Positions 18,589-28,011 of a DNA stretch of 64,000 nt are shown one piece after another (within the stretch, counting starts at the first letter, position 1; each line of letters begins with the position of its first letter). The stretch is from Pseudoalteromonas ostreae (GTDB taxonomy: Bacteria; Pseudomonadota; Gammaproteobacteria; Enterobacterales; Alteromonadaceae), in NCBI RefSeq assembly GCF_018069805.1, contig NZ_JAGPYN010000011.1:62001-126000 (forward strand), given 5' to 3'. The notes under the pieces were generated by a model. It worked only from the letters and a program-made list of their open reading frames with translations. It did no database searches and had not been told where the DNA came from. The translations under genes and the position numbers were made by a program.

Positions 18589-19143
18589 TACTTTCCTCGT
18601 AAATAATGTGCATCAGTGGCACTAAATTAAAGACTGTTTGTTCAATGAAGGTTCTAGTTCATTAAGTAATTACTGAGCATTGTATATACAAATCTAACTA
18701 AAAGAAATAAAAACCACTACAAAAGTACCAAAAATATACATTATTAAAAAAACAAAAACAAAAATCAACAACTTACACAACAAAATTACATTAAAAAACT
18801 TTAGAACACACCCAAAATAACCTTCAAATGTTATTTAATTGTTAATACAATGTTTATTGTGGTTCATTGTAATTATAAAAGTAATTAAATAACAAAACTG
18901 TCATTCCAAAGCGTTATAACTTGGTTGTTAATTTAATTTAGGGAGGTATTCAGGGAGCTAAATATTAAAGTGAAAGCATTTATTTTAGATTGAAGTGTAT
19001 TTCATTAATCTCAGCAATAGTTTCAATATATCGCTGAGATTGATGCCGTCCATTTAACTCAGTTCCTGCGAAGGCCATTTTATGTAGTCGTTTTGACAGT
19101 GATCACACACTTTTGATTTCCTAGTTATTTAATCAAAATAGTG
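18589..19143. other. AT-rich 555-base gap with one hairpin and a possible coding relic
   Basis: This gap separates the glycan-specific block from the FG-GAP protein and must hold the latter's promoter. It is very AT-rich at 18700-18900. An inverted repeat AATCTCAGC (19007-19015) / GCTGAGATT (19033-19041) is present. On the minus strand a 32-codon frame (18980-19078) begins MAFAGTELNGRHQSQRYIET. A neighbouring frame just upstream reads CDHCQNDYIKWPSQELS then a stop, so together they could be a frameshifted remnant of a small zinc-binding-type gene. No clear function. Confidence 0.4.
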
Positions 19144-20190
19144 TCAATAACCGATAATATATTTACTTCTATCATCAAGCAACTTTTTCACGAGTAGCGC
19201 TAAAAGCATGCTTATGAGAATAAATGTTAACGATAAAGCAATAAAATATAGCCACTGAAACAAGGTTGTCTCTGGAAAAGGAAACTTTAGATTTCTGTAA
19301 ATAAAAATCAAATACGGATGTATAAAAAATACAGCAAAGCTTGTTTCTGCAAGGTAATTGAAAAATAAAGTCTCTTTTGAGTGCTTTTCTAATAATAAGA
19401 AGAAGAAGAATGAAAGAAATACCTTCTGCAAATACATGTAATCAATACCTGTTAATTCAAAGAATGCTTTATGATAGCTTCCTACGCTGCCAGAGTATGT
19501 TTGAATGAGAGTGAACATAATTGATAATAAAAAAAACAACCAAAGTTTATTACCCTGAAATAAGTCAATCAAAGACTCTCTGTACTGTGAGGCTAAAGCC
19601 CCTATGAGGTAGACAGGGAAAAAAAACACAACAGAGTGAATGTGATTTATATTGTCAACTGGTCTATGAGCAAAAATAGACAAACAAGAAAGAGCTAAAA
19701 TTACTATCACTTTAAATTTAAGGTTTTTTTTGAGCACAAAAACAACTAGTGGTGATAATAAAAACAAAAATAATGCAAACGGTATGTACCAATAAGCGGT
19801 CATAAATCGACCAGTTACTTCATACTTGAGAAAAGGCACAATAAATTTTGATATAGCATCTTCAGCTTTAGGTAGGAAATACCCTTCTGAAATGGGATTT
19901 GATACATACATATATAAAAATATTGGTAGTAATGACAAAAAAATATATGGCCAAATTAACCTTGAAACTCTAGATATATAAAACTTTGAAAAATTAAACT
20001 TCTTTAAAAACACAACTTCAAATAAAAACCCAGAAATAAAAACAAATAAAATAGTCCCACCAGATAGAAAGTTACGAATAAAAACCTCCCAAAAACTATC
20101 TAAAACAACTCCTGAGACATCGAAGGAATGACCGAAAACAATAAATATTATTGCTATTGCACGAAAATTATTAATTGAATTATAAAACAA
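19144..20190 (-). CDS. Acyltransferase 3 family membrane protein (polysaccharide O-acetylation)
   Basis: A 348-residue protein with about ten membrane segments. The acyltransferase-3 signature is at the N-terminus: NNFRAIAIIFIVFGHSFD, with the catalytic-type His in GHS. These proteins move acyl groups, usually acetyl, across the inner membrane onto glycans. Last gene of the low-GC glycan block, 12 bases downstream of the SGNH esterase gene. A role in decorating the exopolysaccharide is inferred from context. Confidence 0.85.
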   Translation of the reverse strand: MFYNSINNFRAIAIIFIVFGHSFDVSGVVLDSFWEVFIRNFLSGGTILFVFISGFLFEVVFLKKFNFSKFYISRVSRLIWPYIFLSLLPIFLYMYVSNPISEGYFLPKAEDAISKFIVPFLKYEVTGRFMTAYWYIPFALFLFLLSPLVVFVLKKNLKFKVIVILALSCLSIFAHRPVDNINHIHSVVFFFPVYLIGALASQYRESLIDLFQGNKLWLFFLLSIMFTLIQTYSGSVGSYHKAFFELTGIDYMYLQKVFLSFFFFLLLEKHSKETLFFNYLAETSFAVFFIHPYLIFIYRNLKFPFPETTLFQWLYFIALSLTFILISMLLALLVKKLLDDRSKYIIGY

Positions 20191-20202
20191 AAGTACAGTC
20201 CC

Positions 20203-22110
20203 TTAAATAGGTTCGATTTCAATGTTAGATACTTTACCTGAAAAGCCAAATTTACCCGCAGAGAACCTTAAACGCCCGAACTCTGGTATACAAATTGGGA
20301 CCCTGCTATAAAAAACTCCAGTATCATTTATGCTCTTGTGAAAGTCACCAATATTAATATATGCAGTTCCCTCACCAATTTCGATCTCATATTCAAGCAA
20401 ATATATTGGGTATTGTAACTTAGTTTTAATAAAGTAATCCCCTGTAACCGACAGCTCATCCATTTCGAAATTATCGATCGTTACATTATTTGGCCATATG
20501 TTTTCGCCTAAGTCTTCAACTCTATATTGATCAAAATTTGTTTCCGATAAAATAGGCTTCAAAGAAATAGAGTGCATAGAACCTGTAAACATAGTTTGTG
20601 TACTTACTATAGAAACCATATCTTGTGTCGGTTCACACACAATTGCCACAAAAGAGTTTTTACCTTTTTTTGTAATTGGTATAGTTGAATCTCCAATATT
20701 AAGAATTGGATATCCTGATTCAATTTCAACATCAAAGCTTACGCGATACAGTGCATAGTCCAGACTTTCATCATTGTAGCTCCCCCCTATTATTGTAAAT
20801 GGTGCTGACATGTTCGAAACAATATCTCCATCATTCCATATACTGTTACCACTTGGATTTACAGAAGAGGACATACCTAGAGTTTGTGGAGTTATTTCAA
20901 TTGAAAATTGGACTAGCCAATTATGCAGCCGCAGTTGATCTATTGAGGAAATTAACTCAGAGGTATCTCTAATATTAGTAACTGGGGTTTTCTGATTTGC
21001 AGTATTATATCTGTCATCTAATGTAAAACCACTATCTATTTTTCCACCAACCTCTATTAAGGTATTAAACTCAAGCATTAATGAATTACCTTGTACTGTA
21101 ACTTGAGGAATAAATTCTATATTGTCTGGAGATATGTACTTAAGGCCAAAACCAGGAGCTTCAGGTAAAGTCTGAGTATCAATAGTCAAATTACCCTCAG
21201 GAACATGCAGAGTCAAAAAAGCCTTATTACCGTCAATTTTTAAAGATTCTGGTTGCAATGGCTTCCACTTCTTATTTAACACAAATGAAGAAAAAATAGC
21301 TTTAGCAAAATATTCACCTTGTAAAATATATCCTTTTGCATTTAAGTGAGTTCTATCGTCGGCTTTGTTAAAGTAGTTCCTATTTAGAAAATATTTTGGC
21401 ATTACAAGAGAGAACGAATCATTATCTTTTACAAATTGCCACAGCGCAACTGCCATCTCGTGTCCATAACTTACGCCCGTTTGATCTATAAATAAAATTG
21501 GACTGCGAGTTATAGAAGAGGTTGCTTGTATTTTGTTTTTATATGCGTTGTATAATTTACCTAGTTTCTGTTTATACTCTTGTAAGTTAGAGTTTGCATT
21601 AGATTCACCATGTATCCAAGTAATAAAAGGAACATTAAAATTCTCATTATTTTGAGCGGCTAATTTTTCGCCGGCTCTTAACATGGTTAGTCCATTTTCA
21701 AATGGTTCAGTCCCATATTCCAAGTTACTAATTTTTTGCCCTCCGCGAGCATGAGGGGCATATATAAACTTAGGAAAAGGTTTTTTTTCAACTTCATATA
21801 GGTATTCCAGCATGTTAAACATTGAGTATGCATGTGTTTGCCTGGTTATATCCTTTAGAGGCTCTAAAAAGCTGACATCATTTGCTACTAATTTTTGGTT
21901 GTATTGTGGCGCCGAAGTTCTAACCCCGTTAAACAAAAACACTTTCTCAGGATTAACTGCATTTGGAAAAATGATTGGATTCAAGTTTTGGTCTGTATGC
22001 CCTATACTCAAGGACTGACCAGAAGATAACACTAAGTTGTAGTCTTCAATAGCTCCTAGACTATTAAATGAACTTAAAAGAAGTAAAAATAAAATTAGAT
22101 AATGTTTCAT
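20203..22110 (-). CDS. Secreted SGNH-type carbohydrate esterase (sialate O-acetylesterase-like)
   Basis: A 635-residue secreted protein with a signal peptide (residues 1-19, ending NSLGA). The first ~270 residues carry SGNH motifs: block I LSSGQSLSIG with the nucleophile Ser, FITWIHGESNAN, and DDRTHLNAKGY with the Asp-x-x-His pair. The remaining ~360 residues are beta-rich and probably carbohydrate-binding or accessory; they include two similar segments ending in SISLKPIL and SNIEIEPI. It probably removes O-acetyl groups from the locus's own polymer, balancing the two acetyltransferases. Overlaps the polymerase gene by 4 bases (ATGA), so translation is coupled. Confidence 0.75.
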   Translation of the reverse strand: MKHYLILFLLLLSSFNSLGAIEDYNLVLSSGQSLSIGHTDQNLNPIIFPNAVNPEKVFLFNGVRTSAPQYNQKLVANDVSFLEPLKDITRQTHAYSMFNMLEYLYEVEKKPFPKFIYAPHARGGQKISNLEYGTEPFENGLTMLRAGEKLAAQNNENFNVPFITWIHGESNANSNLQEYKQKLGKLYNAYKNKIQATSSITRSPILFIDQTGVSYGHEMAVALWQFVKDNDSFSLVMPKYFLNRNYFNKADDRTHLNAKGYILQGEYFAKAIFSSFVLNKKWKPLQPESLKIDGNKAFLTLHVPEGNLTIDTQTLPEAPGFGLKYISPDNIEFIPQVTVQGNSLMLEFNTLIEVGGKIDSGFTLDDRYNTANQKTPVTNIRDTSELISSIDQLRLHNWLVQFSIEITPQTLGMSSSVNPSGNSIWNDGDIVSNMSAPFTIIGGSYNDESLDYALYRVSFDVEIESGYPILNIGDSTIPITKKGKNSFVAIVCEPTQDMVSIVSTQTMFTGSMHSISLKPILSETNFDQYRVEDLGENIWPNNVTIDNFEMDELSVTGDYFIKTKLQYPIYLLEYEIEIGEGTAYINIGDFHKSINDTGVFYSRVPICIPEFGRLRFSAGKFGFSGKVSNIEIEPI

Positions 22111-23279
22111 TTTTCTTTACTTAAAACCATATAAATAACAGGGATTATAGAATAACCAGCAACACCGGATAAAAATGAGGCCTCAAATAAAGAGGTAATA
22201 ACAATATAGACAGCCATCGAGTTACCCAATCTATTTTTGCATTTTATAACGAGATTATAGCCAAGAATTGCAGTTATACATAACATGCCCCCTAGCCCAA
22301 GACTAAAAAAGGCTTGCAAAATTAAGTTATGAGCATGAGCAGGTGTATAACCAATAATATCTTCTAATGTAGGTAAAGCCAAAGATGTTACGCCAATCCC
22401 ATAACCAGTAAAAGGCCGGTCAAGCGCCATATCAAATACAGCAGGCCAGATATACGTCCTACCTGTAAAGGTTAACACTTCTTCAGGATCACCATGGCGA
22501 GATACATGCTCAAGGAAGCCGTAAAAATCAAATGCAGCATATATTATCAATAACGAGGTAAAAATTACCCCTGATAAAATCACAAAAAGAATAAACTTAT
22601 TTCTTCTATATAAAAATAAAGATGAGAAAACAAATGATATAAAAGCAGTCTTACTATCGCTCAATAACAAAGCAATTAAAGACAGTGCAAATGCAATAAT
22701 AAAACAAGACTTTGAAATAACTGACTTATTAAAAGAGTGCAACAGAAACAGGCAATATACGGCGCAAAATCCCCCCATTGCATTTGATGTTGAGAAGACG
22801 CCGCTCATGCGAGGACTTACAAATAAAACATCATTCAACCAATAGATATGCCTTCCCAAATCAGGTAACACCAGATAGTAAATGTATGAAAAGCATATAA
22901 CTATAAAAAATGATAAAAAAATTGAATAAAGTAAAAAGTCATCTCCAAACCTACTTTTTACATATTTAAAATAAAAGTAGAAGGCCGCATATGAAAGAAC
23001 GACAACAAAGCTACGAAAAGGAAGCATTGAAAAAGGAAGCATCAAAATTGCTAAGAGGATAAAAGCAACAAATAGCAACTCATGATTGTTAGACACCCTA
23101 AAACCGAATTTATAAAAATATATAAATGCGATTAAAATCCCCCCCCCCCATGCTATCAGCCGTAAAATGATTTGAAAATCAACACTATCACTTCCATATT
23201 CGCGTATTCTAAAAACAAATAAAGAAAAAATGATAAACATTGAAAAAAGAAATAAGTTAAAGAGTTTTATTCTATTCAT
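22107..23279 (-). CDS. O-antigen ligase/polymerase-like protein (Wzy) with an 11-G tract
   Basis: A 390-residue protein with about ten or more membrane segments. The large periplasmic loop carries the Wzy/WaaL pattern: RPFTGYGIGVTSLALP, then TPAHAHNLILQAFFSLGLGG. It would polymerise repeat units on the periplasmic face. Residues 45-48 are encoded by TGG GGG GGG GGG, an uninterrupted run of 11 G in an otherwise A/T-rich gene. A slip of one base there would truncate the protein. Overlaps both neighbours (4 bases with the esterase, 8 with the flippase), as in a compact operon. Confidence 0.82.
   Translation of the reverse strand: MNRIKLFNLFLFSMFIIFSLFVFRIREYGSDSVDFQIILRLIAWGGGILIAFIYFYKFGFRVSNNHELLFVAFILLAILMLPFSMLPFRSFVVVLSYAAFYFYFKYVKSRFGDDFLLYSIFLSFFIVICFSYIYYLVLPDLGRHIYWLNDVLFVSPRMSGVFSTSNAMGGFCAVYCLFLLHSFNKSVISKSCFIIAFALSLIALLLSDSKTAFISFVFSSLFLYRRNKFILFVILSGVIFTSLLIIYAAFDFYGFLEHVSRHGDPEEVLTFTGRTYIWPAVFDMALDRPFTGYGIGVTSLALPTLEDIIGYTPAHAHNLILQAFFSLGLGGMLCITAILGYNLVIKCKNRLGNSMAVYIVITSLFEASFLSGVAGYSIIPVIYMVLSKEK
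23139..23149 (-). repeat. 11-G homopolymer inside the polymerase gene
   Basis: Eleven C on the plus strand (G on the coding strand) within codons 45-48 of the Wzy-like gene. Tracts of this length are prone to slipped-strand mispairing, so it is a candidate on/off switch. A run-length error in the assembly is also possible, but the window has the open frame. Confidence 0.7.
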
Positions 23280-24453
23280 TTGCGGCTCCTTTTATAACAA
23301 TCACACAATAAGCCATCACCAAAAACAGCCAACCCATAAAAATAGAAAATGATGGTGGAAGCGCTAAATGAAGAAACAAATTTAAGAATAAAAGAGATGA
23401 AACACCAAAGCCTGATAACAAATATAGTGAATTCATTTTCTTATACATATTTTTTTTCACTAGTAGCATTTCAACACTTCTAGAGCAGGATAAACAAATT
23501 AGAATACCAGCCCAGAATAATAAATCACTAAGCTGTGGTACAGCCTGCTGAGCATACACAATGGGGAATAGATAAACAGCTATTGAAAGGCAAACGGAAG
23601 AAGCAAATAAAGAAATTACCATATACTTTTTGAATAAGTTCTTTGTAAATATATGTACATTATTTTTTAAACTAGCCAGTTTTCTTTGATCTATAGCCTC
23701 CAGCGACTTGATCAATATTTGAACAGGCTGAAATACAGAACGAGCTATAAATAAGACCGAAGAAATAGTCGATGGATAAAAAGCCGATACTAACAAAAAT
23801 GGAGAATGTACGAGTAATAATTGAGAGATAGATTGAACATTTCTATTTAATAGGTTTCTCGTGTCACGAAACCAAAAAAAAATATCTACCTTCGGCTCAT
23901 CCGCTTCCGCTTTCTTAAATACGATGTAAAGAACAATTGCAATTAACTCTAAAACAAACAAACAGAAATAAGTATTTGTTAAAAGCTTTATAGATAAACC
24001 ATCAAGCAATAACGAAGCTGCAAAAGTAGACACCAAGACAACGGATATCAAAGTTGGCAGAAAGAACAGCTTACTCATCATCAATAGGTATCTAAATGAT
24101 TCATGTATAAATAAAAAAGCGAACAAAGTTGGAGCTAATAGCCACTGCTCTTGATATGGAAATACAAAACAAGTACAAATAACAATCAACACCAAAAACT
24201 GCACTAAGAGGATCAATGAACAACTTAAAAACTCAATTATCCTCACCTTACTACACTTATCCTCTTTTAAATTGAAAGGGATAAGCACAATTGTTCTTTG
24301 GAAAGATAGGAAAATCAAGGAGAGAGTCATAGCAACGCCAAACATTACTACTGACTCATTCCCCTCATATTTAAGTAAAAGAAAAGTTATTAAAAAATTA
24401 GCACCCGAAGATAACAGCGAGTCTATTAATAAAGATAATTTATACTTCATCAT
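23272..24453 (-). CDS. Flippase-like polytopic membrane protein (Wzx candidate)
   Basis: A 393-residue protein that is almost entirely hydrophobic, with about 11-12 predicted membrane segments. The start (MMKYKLSLLIDSLLSSGANFLITFLL) and overall pattern resemble polysaccharide transport (MATE/MOP-type) proteins. Located between glycosyltransferase and polymerase genes, it is the only Wzx candidate in the locus. Overlaps the PssE-like gene by 14 bases and the polymerase by 8. The assignment rests on topology and context, not on a sharp motif. Confidence 0.65.
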   Translation of the reverse strand: MMKYKLSLLIDSLLSSGANFLITFLLLKYEGNESVVMFGVAMTLSLIFLSFQRTIVLIPFNLKEDKCSKVRIIEFLSCSLILLVQFLVLIVICTCFVFPYQEQWLLAPTLFAFLFIHESFRYLLMMSKLFFLPTLISVVLVSTFAASLLLDGLSIKLLTNTYFCLFVLELIAIVLYIVFKKAEADEPKVDIFFWFRDTRNLLNRNVQSISQLLLVHSPFLLVSAFYPSTISSVLFIARSVFQPVQILIKSLEAIDQRKLASLKNNVHIFTKNLFKKYMVISLFASSVCLSIAVYLFPIVYAQQAVPQLSDLLFWAGILICLSCSRSVEMLLVKKNMYKKMNSLYLLSGFGVSSLLFLNLFLHLALPPSFSIFMGWLFLVMAYCVIVIKGAANE

Positions 24454-24946
24454 CTATCATTTTTTTTATATATTCACCAAGGTTCTCTGTATCTTTCTCT
24501 TTTGCTGTAGTAAAGAAGTCATTCGTCTCACTTAGCGGCTCGATTTCCTCTAAAATCTGTTTCAAGTCATCAATATTACGACAAACTCTCATTAAGCTAC
24601 TTGAGGATGTCAACGGTTCGAATCTTGAAATAGTATCGAGCTGATGATCATTTCGATGCTCACCAAATTTAGCCAATCTAGGCACTACAATTAGCTTTTT
24701 ATTTAATTCCAAGCACTGAATAATAGTACCCATACCAGCGTGAGCAATTACAATATCACACCAATCAAGCTTCGTTTTGTACTCATTAGAGCTCAAAAAA
24801 TCAATCACTTGGATACCATCATAATCACGCGAGTCTTCACCAACCTGAGCAAAAACATCCAAGTTAAGAGATTTATTGATATCGCTAATGGCTTCTATCA
24901 ATCGTTTAAAAGGTAATTGCGCACCTACAGTTACAAGAACTTTCAT
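24440..24946 (-). CDS. PssE-like glycosyltransferase subunit (Alg13-type, GT28 C-terminal)
   Basis: A 168-residue protein, MKVLVTVGAQLPFKRLIEAI..., with the GT28 C-terminal donor-binding pattern DIVIAHAGMGTIIQCLELNKKLIVVPR followed by GEHRNDHQLD. This is the catalytic, nucleotide-sugar-binding half of the two-part Alg13/Alg14-type transferases. In Rhizobium PssD/PssE adds glucuronic acid. Its partner is the adjacent gene, sharing one base. With ugd in the same operon, UDP-glucuronate is the likely donor (inference). Confidence 0.82.
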   Translation of the reverse strand: MKVLVTVGAQLPFKRLIEAISDINKSLNLDVFAQVGEDSRDYDGIQVIDFLSSNEYKTKLDWCDIVIAHAGMGTIIQCLELNKKLIVVPRLAKFGEHRNDHQLDTISRFEPLTSSSSLMRVCRNIDDLKQILEEIEPLSETNDFFTTAKEKDTENLGEYIKKMIDDEV

Positions 24947-25398
24947 TATATAACTCGACCTTTGTATTGAACATTCTCACCGACTAAATCAGGCCATTGA
25001 GTTAATGTTTTATGTGCAATTTTTTTTGCAATTCTTCCCGATGCTGATAACTGTTTTGTATTAGCAATACTATCCACCCACATGGTTTTTCTAAGTAACA
25101 GTCGCCCAATTACAATAGAAATTAACCCTGGCATTGCGCCTGTGGTAATTATCCATTTAGGTTTATGTTTTAAAATGAGTTTCAACATTTGAAAAGCGAT
25201 TATCGGAGAACGGATTAATGTGTCTCTTGACACATCCTCAATTAAGCTTTCATTCTCAAAAGAAGGTGTATCATTTGCGTTTACTTTCGTTCGCACATAT
25301 AAAATGTCATTAGAATCAAAGTTGGCTTGTTTCATGATTCTGCTTAATTGCACATAATGACCACCCGTTGATGCAATTGCTATGAGCTTCTTACTCAT
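24946..25398 (-). CDS. PssD-like glycosyltransferase subunit (Alg14-type)
   Basis: A 150-residue protein, MSKKLIAIASTGGHYVQLSRI, with a glycine-rich N-terminal loop and the Alg14-type ITTGAMPGLISIVIGRLL and WVDSIANTKQLSASGRI segments. In Alg14/PssD proteins this half anchors the enzyme to the membrane and binds the lipid-linked acceptor. It overlaps the acetyltransferase gene by 8 bases and touches the PssE-like gene, so the pair is made together. Confidence 0.82.
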   Translation of the reverse strand: MSKKLIAIASTGGHYVQLSRIMKQANFDSNDILYVRTKVNANDTPSFENESLIEDVSRDTLIRSPIIAFQMLKLILKHKPKWIITTGAMPGLISIVIGRLLLRKTMWVDSIANTKQLSASGRIAKKIAHKTLTQWPDLVGENVQYKGRVI

Positions 25399-25843
25399 TA
25401 ATTAATATCCCTAAAGCTTTCGTTTTAATGTTTGTACGAATTGCAACGGCAGGGTTTCCTGCAACAATTGTCCCTGAGCTAACATCCTTTGTAACGACTG
25501 CACCCGCAGCAACAATACATGAATTACCTAAGGTCACACCTGGCATTATGATTGAGTTACCACCAATGAAACAATTTTCGCCAATTCTCACATCTTTATG
25601 AATATCTCTGCACATATCATGCGTTAAAATTACTGAACCAAATGCAATATAAGTCCCCGCTCCAATATGAACACCTTGTGGGTTTGTCTTATCTAACTTT
25701 GCTTTCAATGAAATTCTAACGCTTTTATGTATATTCATTTTATAAAAGTGGATATACCAAAGCGTGATAATGGATAGTATAAAATGTCGTACATAGACAT
25801 GTATGAATCTTTTCATATTCGTGTACTCTCGTCCCTTTCCCAT
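25391..25843 (-). CDS. Left-handed beta-helix O-acetyltransferase
   Basis: A 150-residue hexapeptide-repeat acyltransferase: IGAGTYIAFGSVILTHD, VRIGENCFIGGNSIIMPGVTLGNSCIVAAGAVVTKDVSSGTIVAGNPA. This is the LbH acetyltransferase pattern seen in serine acetyltransferase-like and WbbJ-like enzymes. The frame can start at 25843, overlapping the GT2 gene by 31 bases; an internal ATG at 25816 (MKRFIHVYV) gives a more usual short overlap and may be the true start. It probably acetylates a sugar of the repeat unit in the cytoplasm. Confidence 0.8.
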   Translation of the reverse strand: MGKGREYTNMKRFIHVYVRHFILSIITLWYIHFYKMNIHKSVRISLKAKLDKTNPQGVHIGAGTYIAFGSVILTHDMCRDIHKDVRIGENCFIGGNSIIMPGVTLGNSCIVAAGAVVTKDVSSGTIVAGNPAVAIRTNIKTKALGILINE

Positions 25844-26640
25844 TTAATAGTCTTTAATTTTTTGATTTGCAACTTAGCGCGAAGAGTGGCTATAGAAATG
25901 ACCATTGCATAAATTAAAAACTGAAATAAAGCTTGCTCTTTGATAGCAATTTTAAACAAAGAAGCAAAACTATTCCCCCCAGTGGTGGGTGACGTAAACT
26001 TCTTCTTTAATTCCATATTACCTAACTTACTTCTCGTTTTTATTTTAATAAGTGACCAAATAGTCCTTGGACTCATTACTACTGAATAACAAGAAGGGAT
26101 CGTAGTCAAGTTAGCTGTACCTAAAGTCCCCTTAACATAACCATCATCAGCAATAACTTGCGGAAACTCTCCTAAGATATCACGGGCATTTGGGGAAATA
26201 AGGTACGCACCAGAGTTGACCATTCCAATGCGATAAGCAGGAGTTAGTTTCAAAAAGCTGTAGTACTTATTGGTTAAGAAACTACCATCTTGAATAATTC
26301 TGGTGTTTGGCGATGCAAATAAATAATCTTCAGATTCAATAAACTTAAGAATATTTCTAACACTTTCTGCGTTTATAATAACATCTGCATCTTGAACAAG
26401 TACATGTCCAAACTTAGCAATTTCAAGCCCCTTATTTATAGCTAAGACTTTTGAACCAGTTTCAAGCTCTACAACTTTAAAGGAAGGATATTTAGCTCTA
26501 ACAAATTCGGCTGTATTATCCGTACAGCCATTTGGCAAGACAATTACCTCAACCTCCAAACTCGAAAAATTCGTTAATTCGGATAAAGTTTTTTCAATAC
26601 ATTTCTCTTCGTTATATGCAGGTATTATAACTGTCAACAT
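25813..26640 (-). CDS. Family 2 glycosyltransferase
   Basis: A 275-residue GT-A fold transferase: MLTVIIPAYNEEKCIEKTLSEL, the nucleotide-binding VIVLPNGCTDNTAEFV, the DxD-like VQDADVII and the acceptor-side VIADDGYVKG. A hydrophobic segment near residues 235-255 suggests membrane association. It is the only full-size glycosyltransferase in the locus besides the priming enzyme and the PssD/E pair. Donor and linkage are unknown. It lies 14 bases downstream of ugd. Confidence 0.88.
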   Translation of the reverse strand: MLTVIIPAYNEEKCIEKTLSELTNFSSLEVEVIVLPNGCTDNTAEFVRAKYPSFKVVELETGSKVLAINKGLEIAKFGHVLVQDADVIINAESVRNILKFIESEDYLFASPNTRIIQDGSFLTNKYYSFLKLTPAYRIGMVNSGAYLISPNARDILGEFPQVIADDGYVKGTLGTANLTTIPSCYSVVMSPRTIWSLIKIKTRSKLGNMELKKKFTSPTTGGNSFASLFKIAIKEQALFQFLIYAMVISIATLRAKLQIKKLKTIKWERDESTRI

Positions 26641-26654
26641 CCTAAGACCCTTTA

Positions 26655-27998
26655 CTATAAAATATTACGACCAATGGAATAATAACTGAAGCCTTTATTT
26701 TTTAGTCTGCGAGGTTCAAACAGATTACGTCCATCAAAGATAACTGGGGTCGTTAGTAATGACTTCATTAAAGAAAAATCTGGCGCTTTAAAGTTTTGCC
26801 ACTCAGTACAAATTATCAGAGCATCTGCATTATTGAGTGCTGATTCTTTTGTACCCATAAAGTTTAAGTCATTTCTAGCACCATATATACGCTGTGTCTC
26901 TTCCATTGCTTCAGGATCATAAGCTTGCACTTTGGCTCCCGCTTTCCAAAGTTGTTCCATAAGAACTCGACTAGGGGCTTCTCTCATATCATCTGTGTTA
27001 GGTTTAAAACTTAATCCCCACAACGCAAAAGTCTTACCTTTAATTGCATCTGGATTTTTTTCTAATCCATAATGATTCGTAATGTATTCAAATAACTTAT
27101 GCTTTTGAGCATAATTTACGGCTTCGACTGCTTTGAGTATTTTTGATTCGTAGCCTATGCCGTCAGTTGTACGAACAAGTGCTTGCACATCTTTAGGGAA
27201 ACATGAACCTCCATAACCACAACCTGGGTATATAAACTGATAACCAATTCGTGGGTCTGAGCCTATGCCATGGCGAACATGCTCTATGTCGGCCCCGACT
27301 CTCTCAGCAATATTAGCCATTTCGTTCATAAAACTAATTTTTGTAGCTAGCATACAGTTAGCTGCATACTTAGTAAGCTCTGCACTTTTAATATCCATCA
27401 CAATAATCTTTTCGTGATTTCGATTAAATGGCGCATAAAGCTCGCGCATTTGCTCTTCTGCATCAGCTGAATCTGTACCAATAATTATACGATCAGGACG
27501 TTTACAATCATTAACCGCAGCCCCTTCCTTTAAAAACTCAGGATTTGATACCACAGAAAAGGTTAAATCACTTTTCCGTTCATTAAGCGTTGACTGTATT
27601 GTTGCTTTAACTTTATCTGCAGTTCCAACAGGTACTGTTGACTTATCAATAATAACTTTTGGCTTTTGCATATACGTAGCAATAGTTTCTGCTACTTTTA
27701 ATACGTACTTTAAATCTGCTGAGCCGTCTTCATCTGGCGGCGTTCCTACTGCAATAAATTGTAGTTCACCAAACTCAACACCAAACTGGGCATCTGTTGT
27801 AAATGTTAAACGCCCTTCAGCAAAATTTTTCTCCACTAAAGGCGTCAGCCCAGGCTCGTAAATTGGGATTATGCCTTTTTTGAGGTTTTCTATGCGGGTT
27901 TCATCAATATCAACGCAGCACACATCATGACCAGCATCCGCAAAAACTGTGGCTTGAACCAATCCCACATATCCAATTCCGTAAAAAGTTACTTTCAT
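26655..27998 (-). CDS. ugd: UDP-glucose 6-dehydrogenase
   Basis: A 447-residue NAD-dependent enzyme that oxidises UDP-glucose to UDP-glucuronate in the cytoplasm. The N-terminal Rossmann motif is [20 protein letters not shown] (GxGxxG), and the catalytic Cys lies in [15 protein letters not shown]. The C-terminal UDP-binding domain has [18 protein letters not shown]. It lies 13 bases downstream of galU, so the operon makes UDP-glucose and converts it to UDP-glucuronate, indicating an acidic polymer. Confidence 0.95.
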   Translation of the reverse strand: MKVTFYGIGYVGLVQATVFADAGHDVCCVDIDETRIENLKKGIIPIYEPGLTPLVEKNFAEGRLTFTTDAQFGVEFGELQFIAVGTPPDEDGSADLKYVLKVAETIATYMQKPKVIIDKSTVPVGTADKVKATIQSTLNERKSDLTFSVVSNPEFLKEGAAVNDCKRPDRIIIGTDSADAEEQMRELYAPFNRNHEKIIVMDIKSAELTKYAANCMLATKISFMNEMANIAERVGADIEHVRHGIGSDPRIGYQFIYPGCGYGGSCFPKDVQALVRTTDGIGYESKILKAVEAVNYAQKHKLFEYITNHYGLEKNPDAIKGKTFALWGLSFKPNTDDMREAPSRVLMEQLWKAGAKVQAYDPEAMEETQRIYGARNDLNFMGTKESALNNADALIICTEWQNFKAPDFSLMKSLLTTPVIFDGRNLFEPRRLKNKGFSYYSIGRNIL

Positions 27999-28011
27999 TT
28001 TATCTCTCTGA

